From Hyphomicrobiales bacterium (GTDB lineage: Bacteria; Pseudomonadota; Alphaproteobacteria; Rhizobiales; Hyphomicrobiaceae), in assembly GCA_017304275.1 (NCBI GenBank), contig JAFKKW010000410.1, positions 1,976 through 9,733 of the forward strand: 7,758 bases of DNA, written 5' to 3'. A model generated the notes under the pieces. The model had not been told where the DNA came from and did no database searches. It worked only from the letters and a program-made list of their open reading frames with translations. A program made the translations under genes and the position numbers. This document shows positions 5,748 through 7,758 of the stretch, in pieces (position 1 is the stretch's first letter; every line of letters begins with the position of its first letter).

Positions 5748-6506
5748 TCACCACGTCGCCGTGGTCCAATCGATGGTCGCGAAATCGGTGACCAGGGCCG
5801 CAACATTGCCGCCGGCATCATAGCCGAACCAGGACGCATAGAAGCCGTCGCCCCAGCCGCTGCCGAACATGATGGCGTTTGCTTCGCCGAGCGGCAGGTC
5901 GAGCAGGAAGAAATACGGGCCGACGGTCTTCGGCCCGTTGGTCTCGCCCTCCGTCTGCCAGGCCTCCCAGGCGTCGTTATTGGCCGCGAGCAGCGCCGCC
6001 GCCGCCGTGCCCGCCGCCGGGTCGAAGAACGAGCCCGTGCCGGCGTCGACGCCGTAGCCGAAGATCTCGTCGTTCTTGAGCGTGGCAATGTCCTGCCCCT
6101 CGACCACCGCCATCGACCAGCGCACGACGGGAGCCGCGCTGAAGTCGACGCGTGCAAAGGCGACGCGCAGTCCGCCGGACGGAAAATCCGCAACCGCGAG
6201 CCGAACCGGAAATGCGCCGGCGGGAACGCGCTGTGTGAGTGGCTGGGCCTCGGTGAGAAAGACGAACGGATCCGCGACGCAGACATGCCCGCTCGGCAGC
6301 TTGAGCATGCCCGCGTCGACGATCCTGAACGGCACGTCCTCGACCCGCGTCTCTCCTTGAAACACGTCTCTGGTCTGCACCGAGAAACCGGGCACGAACG
6401 CCTTGTCGAACGCGGCCGCGTAAGCCGGCGGATCCCCCGGTCCGGCCGCGGCGCGCGTCGCCGTCAGCAGCCCAAGGCTGGCGAGAAGGAAGCGCAGAAG
6501 GGTCAT
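5748..6506 (-). CDS. Secreted DUF4241-family protein of unknown function (252 aa)
   Basis: The sequence matches my memory of DUF4241, a family without known function. Visible signature blocks are LPSG...VADPF (70-81), RVPAGAFPVRL (93-103), RVAFARVDF (114-122), YGVDAGTGSFFD (151-162) and GWGDGFYASWFGYDAGGN (217-234), closing with VTDF (239-242). The N-terminus (residues 1 to about 22, ending TATRAAA) is a classical Sec signal peptide with an AxA-type cleavage site, so the mature protein should be periplasmic or secreted. The ATG at 6506 has GGAGA six bases upstream. The frame stays open far upstream, but that part overlaps icd and is a shadow. It sits 44 bp after icd and is followed closely by the phosphodiesterase gene, which suggests co-transcription. 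Confidence is high for coding and moderate for the family name. Confidence 0.85.
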   Translation of the reverse strand: MTLLRFLLASLGLLTATRAAAGPGDPPAYAAAFDKAFVPGFSVQTRDVFQGETRVEDVPFRIVDAGMLKLPSGHVCVADPFVFLTEAQPLTQRVPAGAFPVRLAVADFPSGGLRVAFARVDFSAAPVVRWSMAVVEGQDIATLKNDEIFGYGVDAGTGSFFDPAAGTAAAALLAANNDAWEAWQTEGETNGPKTVGPYFFLLDLPLGEANAIMFGSGWGDGFYASWFGYDAGGNVAALVTDFATIDWTTATW

Positions 6507-6525
6507 GCGGGTTCTCCGACGAAGC

Positions 6526-6540
6526 AGCGACCCGGTCGCT
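6526..6540. other. Short perfect hairpin between icd and the DUF4241 gene
   Basis: AGCGAC (6526-6531) and GTCGCT (6535-6540) form a 6-bp stem with a 3-base loop in the 44-bp spacer. On the transcribed minus strand it has no U-tract, so it is a poor terminator. It could modestly stabilise the icd mRNA 3' end or reduce read-through. Confidence 0.35.
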
Positions 6541-6550
6541 CCCGCAGGGC

Positions 6551-7758
6551 TTAAGCCATCGTCATCGCCGCCTTGAGGTTGGCGTCGACCTTGTCGAGGA
6601 AGCCCGAGGTCGAAAGCCACTTCTGGTCGGGGCCGACGAGCAGAGCGAGATCCTTGGTCATGAACCCGGACTCGACCGTATCGACGCACACCTTCTCGAG
6701 CGTCGCCGCGAACTTTGCCAGCGCCTCGTTGTTGTCGAGCTTGGCGCGATGCGCGAGGCCCCGCGTCCACGCGAAGATGGAGGCGATGGAGTTGGTCGAG
6801 GTGTCCTTGCCCTTCTGATGCTCGCGGTAATGGCGCGTCACCGTGCCGTGCGCGGCTTCGGCCTCCACCGTCTTGCCATCCGGCGTCATCAGCACGCTGG
6901 TCATGAGGCCGAGCGAGCCGAAGCCCTGCGCTACCGTATCCGACTGCACGTCGCCGTCGTAGTTCTTGCACGCCCAGACATAGCCGCCGTTCCACTTGAG
7001 CGCGGAAGCGACCATGTCATCGATCAGGCGGTGCTCATAGGTGATCTTCTTGGCCGCGAACGCGTCCTTGAACTCAGCGTCGAACACCTCCTGGAACAGA
7101 TCCTTGAAGCGCCCGTCGTAGGCTTTGAGGATGGTGTTCTTGGTCGAGAGATAGACGGGGAAGCCGCGGTTGAGGCCGTAGTTGAACGAGGCACGCGCGA
7201 ACTCGCGAATGCTTTCGTCGAGATTGTACATCGCCATGGCGACACCCGCGCCGGGTGCCTTGAAGACTTCCTTCTCGATGACCTGTCCGTCCTCGCCTTC
7301 GAAGCGGATCGTCAGCTTGCCCTTGCCGGGGTAGCGGAAGTCGGTCGCTTTGTACTGGTCGCCGAACGCGTGCCGCCCGATGATGATCGGCTGCGTCCAG
7401 CCGGGCACCAGCCGTGGCACGTTCTTGGCGATGATGGGCTCGCGGAAGATGACGCCGCCGAGGATGTTGCGGATCGTCCCGTTGGGGCTCTTCCACATCT
7501 CCTTGAGATTGAACTCCTTCACGCGCGCTTCGTCCGGCGTGATGGTCGCGCACTTGATGCCGACGCCGTGCTTCTTGATGGCGTGCGCGGCGTCGATGGT
7601 GACCTGGTCGTTGGTGGCGTCGCGGTTTTCGACCGACAGGTCGTAATATTCGATGTCGAGATCGAGATAGGGAAGGATCAGCTTGTCCTTGATCGCCTGC
7701 CAGATAATGCGGGTCATCTCGTCGCCGTCGAGATCGACGACCGGATTTGCTACCTTGA
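6551..7758 (-). CDS. icd: NADP-dependent isocitrate dehydrogenase, N-terminus cut by window edge
   Basis: The enzyme oxidatively decarboxylates isocitrate to 2-oxoglutarate, making NADPH (TCA cycle, cytoplasm). It is the homodimeric, eukaryote-like type, close in sequence to human IDH1. Substrate contacts equivalent to IDH1 T77, S94, R100, R109 and R132 are visible in ATITPDEAR, SPNGTIRNILGG, FREP and GRHAFGDQYKATD. Catalytic Tyr (DQYKATD) and Lys (LSTKNTILK) are present, as are the metal-binding Asp residues (LIDD, NYDGDVQSD). HGTVTRHYR supplies the Arg-His pair that reads the NADP phosphate. Codons continue upstream of the internal Met at 7717 to the edge (KVANPVVDLDGDEM), so the true start lies just beyond 7758. 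About four codons are missing, for an expected total of about 405 aa. The TAA is at 6551-6553. It is probably the first gene of the set with the DUF4241 and GDPD genes. Confidence 0.97.
   Translation of the reverse strand, partial: KVANPVVDLDGDEMTRIIWQAIKDKLILPYLDLDIEYYDLSVENRDATNDQVTIDAAHAIKKHGVGIKCATITPDEARVKEFNLKEMWKSPNGTIRNILGGVIFREPIIAKNVPRLVPGWTQPIIIGRHAFGDQYKATDFRYPGKGKLTIRFEGEDGQVIEKEVFKAPGAGVAMAMYNLDESIREFARASFNYGLNRGFPVYLSTKNTILKAYDGRFKDLFQEVFDAEFKDAFAAKKITYEHRLIDDMVASALKWNGGYVWACKNYDGDVQSDTVAQGFGSLGLMTSVLMTPDGKTVEAEAAHGTVTRHYREHQKGKDTSTNSIASIFAWTRGLAHRAKLDNNEALAKFAATLEKVCVDTVESGFMTKDLALLVGPDQKWLSTSGFLDKVDANLKAAMTMA

Noticed and set aside
5468..6286. 272-codon minus-strand ORF
   Set aside because: It is in a different frame over the DUF4241 and phosphodiesterase genes; the Arg/Ser/Pro-rich product has no domain.

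Overview
The window looks like a piece of an alphaproteobacterial chromosome, most likely from the Hyphomicrobiales (Rhizobiales). The reasons are high GC with strongly G/C-ended codons, a eukaryote-type NADP isocitrate dehydrogenase, palindromic extragenic repeats carrying CGTCATTCC/GAATGACG ends, and alaS close to icd, an arrangement I recall from Rhizobiales genomes. The taxonomic call is inference from gene content, not a database match.

Layout from left to right. Bases 1-163 are the alaS upstream region and hold a degenerate palindromic repeat. A complete alaS (alanyl-tRNA synthetase, + strand) fills 164-2887. Bases 2888-3098 hold a short tandem repeat and a large imperfect palindrome. 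A small minus-strand gene for a 75-residue, probably membrane-associated protein lies at 3099-3326. It diverges from a plus-strand gene (3693-4265) for a 190-residue protein with a C-terminal winged-helix fold; the 366-bp gap between them has an unusually AT-rich core. Bases 4266-4694 contain a good match to an EcfG general-stress promoter and a 53-codon ORF that ends against the next gene. From 4695 to the right edge, three minus-strand genes are probably co-transcribed in the order icd (5' end cut by the window edge), a secreted DUF4241-type protein, and a membrane-anchored glycerophosphodiester phosphodiesterase. The gaps between them are 44 and about 24-72 bp.

Functionally, alaS and icd are housekeeping genes (translation and TCA cycle). 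The two genes behind icd appear to encode cell-envelope proteins: a signal-peptide protein of unknown function and an enzyme that hydrolyses glycerophosphodiesters at the membrane or in the periplasm. No mobile element, CRISPR array, tRNA, rRNA or defence system is visible. The least explained parts are the two intergenic regions around the winged-helix gene. I do not see a convincing new multi-gene system.
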